From contig NZ_JAGETY010000012.1 in assembly GCF_017571525.1 (NCBI RefSeq), positions 113,434-177,433 of the forward strand: DNA of 64,000 bases, read 5' to 3'. Numbering within the stretch: position 1 is the stretch's first letter; every line of letters starts with the position of its first letter. This stretch comes from Hymenobacter sp. BT559 (GTDB taxonomy: Bacteria; Bacteroidota; Bacteroidia; Cytophagales; Hymenobacteraceae). The notes under the pieces were generated by a model that was not told where the DNA came from, ran no database searches, and worked only from the letters and a program-made list of their open reading frames with translations. A program made the position numbers and the translations under genes. Shown here one piece after another: positions 51,329 to 60,314 of this stretch.

Positions 51329-54025
51329 CTAGCGTACCTGCATCGCCTCATTTTGCTTTCTGAGACGCTGGCAGAGCACTTTCATAATGTTGCGCAGTAC
51401 CTCGCCCCGCTCTTCCATCACGTCATAAAAGTCCTCCTGGTCGAGCCGGAAAGCCGTCACGGCGCCCTGCGCCACGGCCGAGGCCGACCGCGGCTCGGCA
51501 TCGAGCAGGGCTAGCTCGCCAAAGAAGTCGCCCTTGCTGAACGTGGCTAACTGCTGCGCGCCGTTGAAAACGCCCACTAGGCCCTCGTAGACAATAAAGA
51601 GCGAGGCCCCTAGGTCGCCCTTGGCAAAAATCTGCTGGCCGGCGGCAAAGCTGACTTCGTGCATAATCGGCACGATGCTGCTGAGCACATTTTCGGGCGT
51701 TTCGGCAAAGAGGGCCGTTTGCTGAAGCACCGCCACCCGCTCGGCGGCGCTGATGTGCGAGGTAGTGGCGGCGTGGCTCATAAGTAAGGTATCAAGCGTT
51801 TGGTGGGCAGCGTGCAGCTGCTGATACAAGGTAGGCTGCTGACTTTTCAGCCGCGCCAAAATGGCAAAAGCGCTTTCGCGCACCAGCGGGCTAGGGCTGC
51901 GCAAATGCGGGGAAAGGGCCGCTACGGTAGTCGCCGCAGGCTGCCACTGCGCTAGCGCGGCGCGCACGGTCCAGTCCGAAAATGCCGTTTCGCCGCGCTC
52001 TACAATGGTTTCGACGATGGGTGGGGGAGCTAGCAGCGGGCCCAGCAGGCGGTCGAAGGTGCGCTCTTTTTCAGTTGGCGGGGCCAGGCTCAACAGGGCT
52101 TGCAGGCCCTGGTAGGTGGGCCGGGCAATGCTGTTATCAAGAATCTCAAGGGCGTTGGCTTGGCGCTCGCGGGCGGCGTGGGCTACCCCACGCTGGGCAT
52201 CGGCAATGAGTTGGGGCGAATAAATCTGGCCTAGCAGGGCAAACACGCGCTGCTGGGTGCGCGTCAGCTCATAGTCGAGGCAGCTGGCTAGCTCGGGGCT
52301 AGCTGTGGCCTGGCCGTGCAGTAGCTGCTGGGCCAGCTGCAATTCATCGTGCACCAGGGCCTGAAACAGCGGGACCTCAGTTGGCGCCACGTCAAAATGG
52401 CGCAGTGCCCGTAGCGCCGCTTCGCGACGAAATAGGTTGGGCTGCCGGGCCAGTGCCACCAGCAGCTGGCGGCTGGCCGGGGTGCGCAGCCGGCCGAATA
52501 CCTGGGCCACGCGCCGCACCACGCTTTGGTCAGCGTCAAGGCTCAATACCTCGGCCAGGGTAGGTAGGGCGGCATCGCCCAGGCGCAGTAGCTGCTGTGT
52601 AGCGGCCGGCCGGCTGGTTTTACTGTGCAATTGATGGGCTAGGCTGCGAATTTCGTCGGCGCTCGCCACTGCTGGTGTTGCAGTGGCGCCTGCCATATTC
52701 GTTGGTTCTGCTACGACTTCCTCATCGGCAAAGCGGCGGCTGAGCGCGTGCTGCAATTCGGCCACGTATTGGCGGTAAGTGCGCGTCAGCAAAACCAGCA
52801 CGCCCGCCATTAGCAGGCCCATCCAGATAAATGGCCCCCACGTTTGGCCGCCAGGCAGCGCGTGCAGAGCAAACAGCAGCCCGCCGCCCACCGCCATGCC
52901 CAGCGGCTCATACAAGCCCTTGGCCAACGTATGGGCCTGCAGGCGCTCGGTAGGCGTTAAGGGCTGAAATAAAAGCAGGAATACGGGGTCAAATACTGCC
53001 CGGCGCAATACTTCCAGCCCCAGATACAACCCGCAGAAATACAGTAATGTAGCCTCGATATCGGCTCGGTTCAGGCCGGCATAGAGGGCCAGTCCCGCTA
53101 GCACGGCGGCCGGCAGGGCCAACAGTACCCAGCGCACCCCTAGCCGGTCTACGGTGTGCTGCGACAGTAGCAGCTTGAACAGCATGGCTACGAGATACGT
53201 GCTCACGAGCACCGTGCCCACGTAGCGCATGATGGCCGCTTCATCGTGAAAGCGGTGCTTCACATTCACAAAAAACAAGTACTCGATGCCCGTCGTTACG
53301 GCCGCTAGCCCTAGCAGGGCCAGGCACATGGTCTGCACCATCTGGCTGTCGCCAAACCAGCGTCGCAGTCCCGGCGCCACGGCCTGCACGCGTGCCCGGC
53401 GTGCCATCGGCGCCGCCTCCACTACGTGTGAGCTTAGCGTGGCCCGCAGGGCCAGCAGCGCCAGCAGATAGGCGCCAAACGCCGTGCCCAGCAGCCACGG
53501 CAGCTCCCCATTGCTGTGGATAAAGATGGCCAGCACCGCGCCCATGGCTTTGGCCGGCATGTCGCCCGCGCTGATAATGCCAAACAGCCGCTTGCCTTGG
53601 CGCACATCAAACACCACTGCCGACACGCCCCAGAACTCCAGATTAGTCAGCAGATAAATAACCCGGTAGCCCGCCATAATGGCTATGGCCGCTGCCACCG
53701 AGTGGCCTACTACTACCAGTACCCCTAGCACGCCCGCCAGGGCCACTGCCGCCAGCAGCACCCGCACCGCCAGCTTTTGCAGCAGCCAGTGGTGCTCGAA
53801 ATGCGCATACACCTGGCCTGTGGCTAGCATAGCCAGCGCCGCTACCCCATAAGCCAGCGGCAGGTTGCGCTCGGGGTTGTTTTCGAGCAGCAGCACGTTG
53901 GCCGCCACATAGACCAGGATGGTACCGACCCCTAGCAGGAAATTGTGCAGGAAGAACAGCCACACCGTGCGCCCTTCTTCGGGACGCACGCCCAGCAGCT
54001 GCCGCCCGCGTTCAGTTATCGTCAT
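51329..54025 (-). CDS. NTT-like membrane protein with HEAT-like repeats and cyclic-nucleotide-binding domain
   Basis: This is an 898-residue three-part protein from the ATG at 54025. Residues 1-430 contain about 12 membrane helices resembling the nucleotide-transporter (Npt/NTT) or MFS fold. Residues about 460-750 are helical repeats with HEAT-like spacing (RRVAQVFGRLRTPASRQLLV and PLVRESAFAILARLKS). Residues about 765-890 form a CNB domain whose phosphate cassette, FFGELALLDAEPRSASAVA, keeps the Gly-Glu and Arg that bind the cyclic phosphate. The transported substrate is unknown. Being convergent with an adenylyl cyclase, it is a natural cAMP effector. I rejected TTG at 54034 as the start because it adds only three residues. 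Confidence 0.8.
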   Translation of the reverse strand: MTITERGRQLLGVRPEEGRTVWLFFLHNFLLGVGTILVYVAANVLLLENNPERNLPLAYGVAALAMLATGQVYAHFEHHWLLQKLAVRVLLAAVALAGVLGVLVVVGHSVAAAIAIMAGYRVIYLLTNLEFWGVSAVVFDVRQGKRLFGIISAGDMPAKAMGAVLAIFIHSNGELPWLLGTAFGAYLLALLALRATLSSHVVEAAPMARRARVQAVAPGLRRWFGDSQMVQTMCLALLGLAAVTTGIEYLFFVNVKHRFHDEAAIMRYVGTVLVSTYLVAMLFKLLLSQHTVDRLGVRWVLLALPAAVLAGLALYAGLNRADIEATLLYFCGLYLGLEVLRRAVFDPVFLLLFQPLTPTERLQAHTLAKGLYEPLGMAVGGGLLFALHALPGGQTWGPFIWMGLLMAGVLVLLTRTYRQYVAELQHALSRRFADEEVVAEPTNMAGATATPAVASADEIRSLAHQLHSKTSRPAATQQLLRLGDAALPTLAEVLSLDADQSVVRRVAQVFGRLRTPASRQLLVALARQPNLFRREAALRALRHFDVAPTEVPLFQALVHDELQLAQQLLHGQATASPELASCLDYELTRTQQRVFALLGQIYSPQLIADAQRGVAHAARERQANALEILDNSIARPTYQGLQALLSLAPPTEKERTFDRLLGPLLAPPPIVETIVERGETAFSDWTVRAALAQWQPAATTVAALSPHLRSPSPLVRESAFAILARLKSQQPTLYQQLHAAHQTLDTLLMSHAATTSHISAAERVAVLQQTALFAETPENVLSSIVPIMHEVSFAAGQQIFAKGDLGASLFIVYEGLVGVFNGAQQLATFSKGDFFGELALLDAEPRSASAVAQGAVTAFRLDQEDFYDVMEERGEVLRNIMKVLCQRLRKQNEAMQVR

Positions 54026-54063
54026 GGCCCGCAAGTTAGGCCAGGGTTCAGTTGCTGAAAAGT

Positions 54064-54108
54064 TAAAAAAAGAAGGCCGTGCTGCACTTTGCGTAGCACG
54101 ACCTTCTT
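54064..54108 (-). terminator. clpX terminator
   Basis: The stem AAGAAGG-CGTGCT/AGCACG-CCTTCTT with one mismatch is followed on the minus strand by a run of T at 54064-54070. It starts 22 bases past the clpX stop and isolates clpX from the 51329 gene. Confidence 0.88.
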
Positions 54109-54129
54109 ACTTAGCGGGTTGCCAGCGGC

Positions 54130-55353
54130 CTACGCCGCGCGCATCAGCCGTAGCGGCGATTTCTCAAACTTGCTGCGGGCGTAGCTCTCCGTGATGGTAA
54201 ACTCTACCACGCCTGCCTCCGAAGGCATCTCAAACATGGCATCGGTCATGATGCTCTCGCAGATGGAACGCAGGCCACGGGCACCGAGGCGATATTCGTC
54301 GGCGCGCTCCACGATGTATTCGAGGGCTTCCTCAGTAAAGTCGAGGGCAATGTTCTCCATGTTAAACAAGCGCTTGTACTGCCGCACCAACGAGTTCTTG
54401 GGCTCGGTGAGAATAAGGCGCAGTGTGCTCTTATCCAGCGGGTTGAGGTGCGTGAGCACTGGTAGGCGACCTATCAGTTCCGGAATGAGCCCGAACGACT
54501 TGATATCCTGCGCCGACACGTAGCGCAGGAAATTCTGCGTGTCTACGTTCTCGTCGAGGTTGGTCTTCGAGAAGCCCATTGGCTTAGTATTCAGGCGGCT
54601 CTTAATAATGCGGTCAATACCCGAAAACGCCCCGCCGCACATGAAGAGAATATTTTCGGTATTTACCGAAATCATTTTCTGGTCGGGGTGCTTGCGGCCG
54701 CCCTGCGGCGGCACGTTGATATGCGTGCCTTCGAGCAGCTTCAGCAAGGCTTGCTGCACGCCCTCGCCGCTCACGTCGCGCGTGATGCTGGGGTTGTCGC
54801 TCTTACGGGCAATCTTATCAATCTCGTCGATGTACACGATGCCGCGCTCGGCCGCTTCGAGGTTGTAGTCGGCCGCTTGCAGCAGGCGCGTCAGGATGCT
54901 TTCTACGTCTTCGCCCACATAGCCCGCCTCAGTCAGCACCGTAGCATCGGCAATGCAGAAGGGCACTTGCAGAATTTTGGCCAGCATGCGGGCCAGGAAA
55001 GTCTTGCCAGTGCCAGTTTCGCCCACCATGATGATGTTCGACTTTTCAATCACTACCTCGTCGTGCTGCGGCTTCTGCATCAGGCGCTTATAGTGGTTGT
55101 ACACGGCCACGCTCATCACACGCTTGGCTTCGTCCTGTCCCACCACATATTGGTCAAGGTGGGTTTTGATTTCGCGGGGCTTGATGAGGTTGAACTTGGG
55201 CGTGCGGGCTTCGGCCTGCAGCTTGGTTTCTTCGCTCAGGATGTGCTGGGCCTGCGCCACGCACTTCTCGCAGATGTGGGCATTAATGCCCGAAATCATC
55301 ACCGCGACATCGCGCTTGGGCTTGTTACAGAAGGAGCAGGCTATTTCCGGCAT
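54130..55353 (-). CDS. clpX: ATP-dependent Clp protease ATP-binding subunit ClpX
   Basis: This 407-residue AAA+ unfoldase delivers substrates to ClpP. The N-terminal zinc domain is ACSFCNKPKRDVAVMI with a second pair in HICEKCV. Walker A is VGETGTGKTFLAR, Walker B IVYIDEIDKIAR, and the substrate loop region includes SGEGVQQALLKLLEGT. Sensor 2 is in YRLGARGLRSI. All parts are intact. It has its own candidate promoter 46 bases upstream, so it can be made apart from clpP. Confidence 0.97.
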   Translation of the reverse strand: MPEIACSFCNKPKRDVAVMISGINAHICEKCVAQAQHILSEETKLQAEARTPKFNLIKPREIKTHLDQYVVGQDEAKRVMSVAVYNHYKRLMQKPQHDEVVIEKSNIIMVGETGTGKTFLARMLAKILQVPFCIADATVLTEAGYVGEDVESILTRLLQAADYNLEAAERGIVYIDEIDKIARKSDNPSITRDVSGEGVQQALLKLLEGTHINVPPQGGRKHPDQKMISVNTENILFMCGGAFSGIDRIIKSRLNTKPMGFSKTNLDENVDTQNFLRYVSAQDIKSFGLIPELIGRLPVLTHLNPLDKSTLRLILTEPKNSLVRQYKRLFNMENIALDFTEEALEYIVERADEYRLGARGLRSICESIMTDAMFEMPSEAGVVEFTITESYARSKFEKSPLRLMRAA

Positions 55354-55398
55354 CGGGAGTATTCAGATAGAAGAAGCGTTTTCCGAAGAAAACGGCTA

Positions 55399-55406
55399 CA
55401 AAGATA
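55399..55406 (-). promoter_or_regulatory. Candidate clpX -7 element (TATCTTTG)
   Basis: This exact TAnnTTTG match on the minus strand lies 46 bases upstream of the clpX ATG. It is downstream of the clpP terminator, which supports separate clpX transcription. Confidence 0.55.
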
Positions 55407-55506
55407 AGTTGGCCGCCCAGCATTGCGCCTGGCTAACCTCAAAGAGACGCGTTGCAGTAAAGACGTTGCTCCAGGGTTTAGTTGCTGCGAGTACTAAAAA
55501 TCCACT

Positions 55507-55537
55507 AAAAAAGGCCGTCCAATCGAACGGCCTTTTT
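55507..55537 (-). terminator. clpP terminator
   Basis: AAAAAAGGCCGT and ACGGCCTTTTT form a stem around a 9-base loop. It is T-rich on the minus strand and lies about 75 bases past the clpP stop. Confidence 0.85.
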
Positions 55538-55558
55538 CTAAACGCCACAAATCCCGGC

Positions 55559-55612
55559 TAGTCAGCCCGCGTTAGCGAGCGTATTTGCGAAATCCGTTTG
55601 AATCTGCGGTCT
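55559..55612 (+). repeat. Dispersed direct repeat, copy B
   Basis: This copy matches 39478-39541 but has a single AATCCGTTT unit. It ends GAATCTGCGGTC, touching the clpP stop codon. Both copies abut a gene end without spacer, in the same plus-strand orientation. Confidence 0.8.
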
Positions 55613-56318
55613 AGGCAGGCTTTTTCTCCAGTACTTCGTCAATCAGGCCATACTCCTTGGCCTCGTCGGCGCGCATCCAGTAGTCGCGCTCCGAGTTGTC
55701 ATAGATTTCCTGATACGTCTTGCCCGAGTGTTTTGCCAGAATGTCATATAGCTCCTTCTTGAGCTTCAAAATCTCACGGGCCGTGATTTCAATGTCGGTC
55801 GATTGACCTTGGGCGCCGCCGCTAGGCTGGTGAATCATCACGCGAGCGTGGGGGAGGGCCGAACGCTTGTCCTTGGCACCACCGGCCAGTAGCACGGCAC
55901 CCATCGAGGCCGCTAGGCCCGTGCAGATGGTCGCCACGTCGGGGTTCACATACTGCATCGTGTCATAGATGCCGAGGCCAGCATACACCGAGCCACCGGG
56001 AGAGTTGATATACAGCAAGATATCTTTCTTCGAGTCGGCCGACTCCAGGAATAGCATCTGCGCCGTTAGGATATTGGCGATGTAATCATCTACGGCCGTA
56101 CCCAAGAACACGATACGGTCCATGATGAGGCGCGAAAACACGTCAATTTCCCGGAAGTTCTGCGGGCGCTCTTCAATTACCGAGCGGGTCATGCCGGTGG
56201 GCATAATGAGCCCGCCACGCGTTTGGCCCTCTACGTGCTGGATGTATTGGTCAACACCCAAGCCGCTGAGGCCCTGATGCTTTACGGCAAATTTGCGAAA
56301 CTCTTGTTTATTCAGCAT
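55611..56318 (-). CDS. clpP: ATP-dependent Clp protease proteolytic subunit
   Basis: This 235-residue serine protease forms the 14-subunit ClpP chamber. The catalytic Ser is in CTGLAASMGAVLLAGG, the His in RVMIHQPSGGAQGQ and the Asp in the following helix region. INSPGGSVYAGLGIYD, typical of ClpP, is present. The N-terminal 45 residues before VIEERPQNFREIDVFSRL are longer than in E. coli and are probably a propeptide. It lies between tig and clpX on the same strand, the normal order. Confidence 0.95.
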   Translation of the reverse strand: MLNKQEFRKFAVKHQGLSGLGVDQYIQHVEGQTRGGLIMPTGMTRSVIEERPQNFREIDVFSRLIMDRIVFLGTAVDDYIANILTAQMLFLESADSKKDILLYINSPGGSVYAGLGIYDTMQYVNPDVATICTGLAASMGAVLLAGGAKDKRSALPHARVMIHQPSGGAQGQSTDIEITAREILKLKKELYDILAKHSGKTYQEIYDNSERDYWMRADEAKEYGLIDEVLEKKPA

Positions 56319-56414
56319 TGGGGATTAAGTAGGGGGTAAGCGGCTGCTTGCCCGTGTTCAAAACCAAAAGACGAGTAGGGGCTAGTGATATTGTAAACGT
56401 ACTGTGTACAACAC

Positions 56415-56448
56415 AAAAAAGCCCTTACGCGGGGCGTAAAGGCTTTTT
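56415..56448 (-). terminator. tig terminator
   Basis: AAAAAGCCCTTACGC and GCGTAAAGGCTTTTT form a stem with one mismatch and a 3-base loop. A T run follows on the minus strand. It lies 23 bases past the tig stop. Confidence 0.88.
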
Positions 56449-56471
56449 AACTTGTCAACTAGGCCGAAGGT

Positions 56472-57806
56472 TTAGCCCTCGTTCTGGTTGCGGAATTCTT
56501 CGGCCGTTACGGGCTCATCCGTAACAACAACTTTGCCACGCAGGGCCTCTACTACTTTCTCTGCCAGAATGGCTTCGTACTCCTGCACGTAGTTCTTGCC
56601 GTTCTCCTGCTTGAGGTAGTTATCAGCAAAACCTACCATGCCCTGGCGCATTTCGTCGGTCAGCTGCATGCCACCACCAAACTGGCCCAAAATCTTGTCC
56701 AGCACGCGGTTGCGGATTTCGTCGGTCTCTACTTTGAGGCCCATGTCTTCTACCACCTTGTTGCGGATGAGGCTCCACTTCAGCTCACGCTCGTAATCCG
56801 AGTAGTGCTGCTCTACCGTGGCGGCGTCGAGCTTGCCTTCGTTGGCGCGCACTAGCCACTTCTTAAAGAACTCGGTCGGAATCTGGATGGTGGTGTTGTC
56901 AATCATCGCGTCGATGAGGCGACGGTTCACCAGGTTGTCCGACTCACGGTCGTAGTTGCCCTGTACCGTTTCGCGCACCTTGGCGTCAAATTCCTCTTTC
57001 GAAGAAACTGCCTCGGGGCCAAACACCTTGTCGAACAGCTCCTGGTTTTCTTCGGGAGCAGCCGTGCGGTTGATTTTCTCTACCTCAAACTCGTAGTCGC
57101 CAGTAGCACCGCTAGCCTCCTCTTTGCTCAAGCCCGAGAAGCTACGGATAGCGCCTGCGTCGCCGCCGAAAGCATCGCTCAGGTCAAAGGTCAGCGTGTC
57201 GCCAGCCTTCACACCAATAAAGCGCTCCTGGCCATTCTTCACCTTGTTGATGGGCAGCAATACTGTCTGGCCTTCGCCTTCTGCGCCAGCCTTTTTCAGC
57301 TTGCCAAAGAGGTAGTCATCAGCTTCCGAAGCCTCGGGGTTGGTGGTCTCACCAAACTGACGCACAATCTGCTCGTTGGTCTCCGCTAGGGTTGCGTCGT
57401 CGAGGGTAATGGCGGGACGCTTCAGCTCTACCTTGTTTTCAGCGGGCAGCTCGAAGTCGGGCAGCAGGCCTAGCTCAAACTGGAAGTCGAACGATTTGGC
57501 CGTGTCAAAATCTACGTCGCTAGGCACCGGAATCGGCTCGCCCAAGATTTTTACGTTGTTGTCGCGCAGGTACGAATCCACCGAGCTGCCGAGCAGACGG
57601 TTGATTTCGTCGGCGAGAATGCCTTTGCCATACATTTTGCGCACCAGGCCGGCGGGCACTTTGCCGGGGCGGAAGCCTTTGAACTGCGCCTTCTTGGTGG
57701 TCTCTTTGATTTGCTTCTCTACGGCGTCGCTGTAGTCAGCCTCATCGAGATGCACGTTTAGCAGCCCGGTTAGCTGCTCCTCATTGCGGTCAAGCGTAAT
57801 ATTCAA
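56472..57806 (-). CDS. tig: Trigger factor
   Basis: This 444-residue ribosome-bound chaperone begins MNITLDRNEEQLTG. It carries the ribosome-docking motif FKGFRPGKVPAGLVRKMYG at about residues 40-60, the signature of the family. A divergent FKBP-type domain in the middle and a long helical C-terminus follow. The start is TTG at 57806; no ATG precedes the conserved first strand. It precedes clpP and clpX, linking folding and degradation. Confidence 0.93.
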   Translation of the reverse strand: MNITLDRNEEQLTGLLNVHLDEADYSDAVEKQIKETTKKAQFKGFRPGKVPAGLVRKMYGKGILADEINRLLGSSVDSYLRDNNVKILGEPIPVPSDVDFDTAKSFDFQFELGLLPDFELPAENKVELKRPAITLDDATLAETNEQIVRQFGETTNPEASEADDYLFGKLKKAGAEGEGQTVLLPINKVKNGQERFIGVKAGDTLTFDLSDAFGGDAGAIRSFSGLSKEEASGATGDYEFEVEKINRTAAPEENQELFDKVFGPEAVSSKEEFDAKVRETVQGNYDRESDNLVNRRLIDAMIDNTTIQIPTEFFKKWLVRANEGKLDAATVEQHYSDYERELKWSLIRNKVVEDMGLKVETDEIRNRVLDKILGQFGGGMQLTDEMRQGMVGFADNYLKQENGKNYVQEYEAILAEKVVEALRGKVVVTDEPVTAEEFRNQNEG

Positions 57807-57846
57807 AACGGTGGGAGCAAGCTTGGTGCTTGCCAGTCGGAAAGGT

Positions 57847-57882
57847 TAAAAAAAAGGCCCCCAACTACGTAGCCAGGGGCCT
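57847..57882 (-). terminator. tRNA-Leu terminator
   Basis: AAGGCCCC and GGGGCCT arms with extra pairing inside (CTACGTAG) are followed by a T-rich tract on the minus strand. It starts 15 bases after the tRNA. Confidence 0.8.
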
Positions 57883-57896
57883 GCTTAACAGAAAAG

Positions 57897-57978
57897 TGCG
57901 GATGGAGGGACTCGAACCCACACGCCTTGCGGCACCAGATCCTAAGTCTGGCACGTCTACCAATTTCGCCACATCCGC
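57897..57978 (-). tRNA. tRNA-Leu (anticodon UAG)
   Basis: On the minus strand the acceptor arm GCGGATG pairs with CATCCGC. The anticodon stem CCAGA/TCTGG encloses CTTAGGA (anticodon TAG). There is a long variable arm (TGCCGCAAGGCGT) as expected for tRNA-Leu, and a GTGGG/TCCC-type T arm with TTCGAGT. The discriminator base is A. CCA is not encoded. It decodes CUA/CUG-type codons. Confidence 0.95.
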
Positions 57979-58013
57979 AGGTGGGCTCCTCGCTGCCGGT
58001 CGCTGCGGGGCCG

Positions 58014-58044
58014 CAAAGGTAGGAATTATTTGGTGGCTGCGCAA
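58014..58044 (-). promoter_or_regulatory. tRNA-Leu promoter
   Basis: On the minus strand TTG (58042-58044), a 20-base spacer and TACCTTTG (58014-58021) give a full consensus promoter ending 35 bases before the tRNA. Confidence 0.8.
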
Positions 58045-58109
58045 AACCCTAGCCAGAATAAATAATTGGCTGTCACCTTTTGCTTCCTACGCGTGTTATT
58101 TGCGGTATC

Positions 58110-60314
58110 ATGCCTCCCGTAATTGACCTTGAAGCCGAGCGCCAGGAAATCCTGCGCCATTACCGCCGCCTGCTGCGCACGGCCAAGCCTTACTTGCACG
58201 ACGGTGATACTAAGCTGATTAAGAAGGCCTTCAACCAGAGCCTGGAGGCGCATAAGGATATGCGCCGCAAATCGGGCGAGCCCTATATCCTGCATCCGCT
58301 GGCTGTGGCCCAGATTGCGGTAGAGGAAATAGGTCTGGGTACTACGAGTATCGTGGCGGCGCTGCTGCACGATGTAGTAGAGGACACGCCCACCGAATTG
58401 TCGGACATCGAGCGCGACTTTGGGCCCAAAGTCGCCCGTATTATCGATGGCCTGACTAAGATTTCGGGTGTTTTTGAATACGGTTCGAGCGAACAGGCTG
58501 AGAACTTCCGCAAGATGCTGCTCACGCTGAGCGAGGATGTGCGCGTGATTCTCATCAAGCTAGCCGACCGCCTGCACAACATGCGCACGCTCGACTCGAT
58601 GCCGCGCCATAAGCAGCTCAAAATTGCCAGCGAAACCATCTATCTCTATGCCCCGCTAGCCCACCGTTTGGGTCTCTACGCCATCAAGACAGAGCTAGAA
58701 GACCTGCACCTCAAGTATACCGACACGGAGGTGTATGCGGAGTTGAAAGGCAAGGTGAAGCAAAGCCAAAGCGCCCGCAACCGCTTCATCAAAGAGTTTG
58801 TGCACCCCATTGACGAGGAGCTGAAAGCCCAAGGCTTTCACTACGAAATAAAGGGCCGGCCAAAGAGTATCTATTCGATTCTCAAGAAGATGCGCAAGCA
58901 GAACGTTACCTTTGAGGAGGTATACGACCTGTTTGCTATTCGCGTCATTCTGGATGTGCCGCCCGAGCAAGAGAAAGCGGCTTGCTGGCAGGTTTATTCC
59001 ATTGTGACGGACTTTTACCAGCCTAACCCCGACCGCCTGCGCGACTGGGTAAGCACGCCTAAAGCCAACGGCTATGAGAGCCTGCACACTACGGTGATGT
59101 CGCACCCCGGCCAGTGGGTAGAGGTGCAAATCCGCTCGCGTCGTATGGACGACATCGCCGAAAAAGGGTACGCTGCGCACTGGAAATACAAGGATACCGG
59201 CAGCCTACAGCCCGAATCAACGCTTGAGGCGTGGGTGAACCGTGTGCGCGAAATGCTGGAAACCAATAACTCCAGTGCCCTGGAGTTCATGGATGAGTTC
59301 CGCCAGAACCTGTTTGTGAAGGAGGTATACACCTTTACGCCCAAGGGCAAGCTTGTTATCTTGCCCGACAAGGCAACGGCGCTCGACTTTGCGTTTGATA
59401 TCCACACGCACATCGGTCTGCACTGCCTAGGGGCTAAAGTCAACCAGAAGCTGGAGCCCTTCAGCTACCAGCTGCGCAACGGCGACCAGGTTGAAATTCT
59501 GACTTCGCATAAGCAGAAGCCGACGCCTGAGTGGCTTAACTACGTGATTACCAGTAAGGCCAAGACGCGTATCAAGGACTTTTTGCGCGATGACAAGCGT
59601 GCCAAGGCCGACGATGGCAAGTTCATCTACGAAAAGCGTCTGGAGCTAATTGGGGTAGAGAATACGCCCGAAAATTTTCAGCGGGTGCTAGCCTATTTCA
59701 ACGTGCCTCACGCGCAGGACTTCTACTATAGGCTAGCCATGGGCCAGCTCGATGGGCGTGAAATCCGCGACTCGCTGTTTAAGACCTCAACGGCGGCTCG
59801 GCCAGGCTCGGTACTGGAGCGGAAGGCATTTGACCACGAAGTGCAGAAAATCAGGGGTGTACGGGCCGATATGCTCGTAGTGGGGGAGCGCACGGATAAG
59901 TTTAACCACAGCTTGGCGCGTTGCTGCAATCCTATTCCGGGCGACGACGTGTTTGGCTTCGAAACCGAAACGGGCCTCATTATCCACCGCACAAGTTGCC
60001 CGCGAGCCGTCGATTTGATGTCGAACTATGGCAACCGCATTGTGCGGGCCAAATGGACCGACCAACTAGAGTTAGCCTTCTTAGCGGGCATTCGCCTTAA
60101 AGGCTCCGACCGCGTGGGTATAGTGAATGATGTGACGCGCATCATCTCCACTAGCCTTAAGGTAAATATGCGCTCCATTACCGTCGATTCGAACGATGGC
60201 TTTTTCGAAGGCCAGATTATGGTATTTGTCAACGATACCGACCATTTAAATAAGCTCATCCAGCGTTTATCAAAAGTTAATGGGGTGCTGCAAGTTGAGC
60301 GCTTCGATTCGTAA
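58110..60314 (+). CDS. spoT: Bifunctional (p)ppGpp synthetase/hydrolase
   Basis: This is a 734-residue RelA/SpoT homologue. The N-terminal HD hydrolase has YILHPLAVAQIAVEE and AALLHDVVEDTPTEL. The synthetase domain has YDLFAIRVI, YESLHTTVMSHPGQWVEVQI and EKGYAAHWKYK. A TGS domain (VYTFTPKGKLVILP) and a C-terminal ACT domain (GSDRVGIVNDVTRIISTS) follow. Both active sites look intact, so it probably makes and degrades (p)ppGpp. I chose the ATG at 58110 over an upstream TTG at 58080. Its stop overlaps the next start (TAATG). Confidence 0.95.
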   Translation: MPPVIDLEAERQEILRHYRRLLRTAKPYLHDGDTKLIKKAFNQSLEAHKDMRRKSGEPYILHPLAVAQIAVEEIGLGTTSIVAALLHDVVEDTPTELSDIERDFGPKVARIIDGLTKISGVFEYGSSEQAENFRKMLLTLSEDVRVILIKLADRLHNMRTLDSMPRHKQLKIASETIYLYAPLAHRLGLYAIKTELEDLHLKYTDTEVYAELKGKVKQSQSARNRFIKEFVHPIDEELKAQGFHYEIKGRPKSIYSILKKMRKQNVTFEEVYDLFAIRVILDVPPEQEKAACWQVYSIVTDFYQPNPDRLRDWVSTPKANGYESLHTTVMSHPGQWVEVQIRSRRMDDIAEKGYAAHWKYKDTGSLQPESTLEAWVNRVREMLETNNSSALEFMDEFRQNLFVKEVYTFTPKGKLVILPDKATALDFAFDIHTHIGLHCLGAKVNQKLEPFSYQLRNGDQVEILTSHKQKPTPEWLNYVITSKAKTRIKDFLRDDKRAKADDGKFIYEKRLELIGVENTPENFQRVLAYFNVPHAQDFYYRLAMGQLDGREIRDSLFKTSTAARPGSVLERKAFDHEVQKIRGVRADMLVVGERTDKFNHSLARCCNPIPGDDVFGFETETGLIIHRTSCPRAVDLMSNYGNRIVRAKWTDQLELAFLAGIRLKGSDRVGIVNDVTRIISTSLKVNMRSITVDSNDGFFEGQIMVFVNDTDHLNKLIQRLSKVNGVLQVERFDS

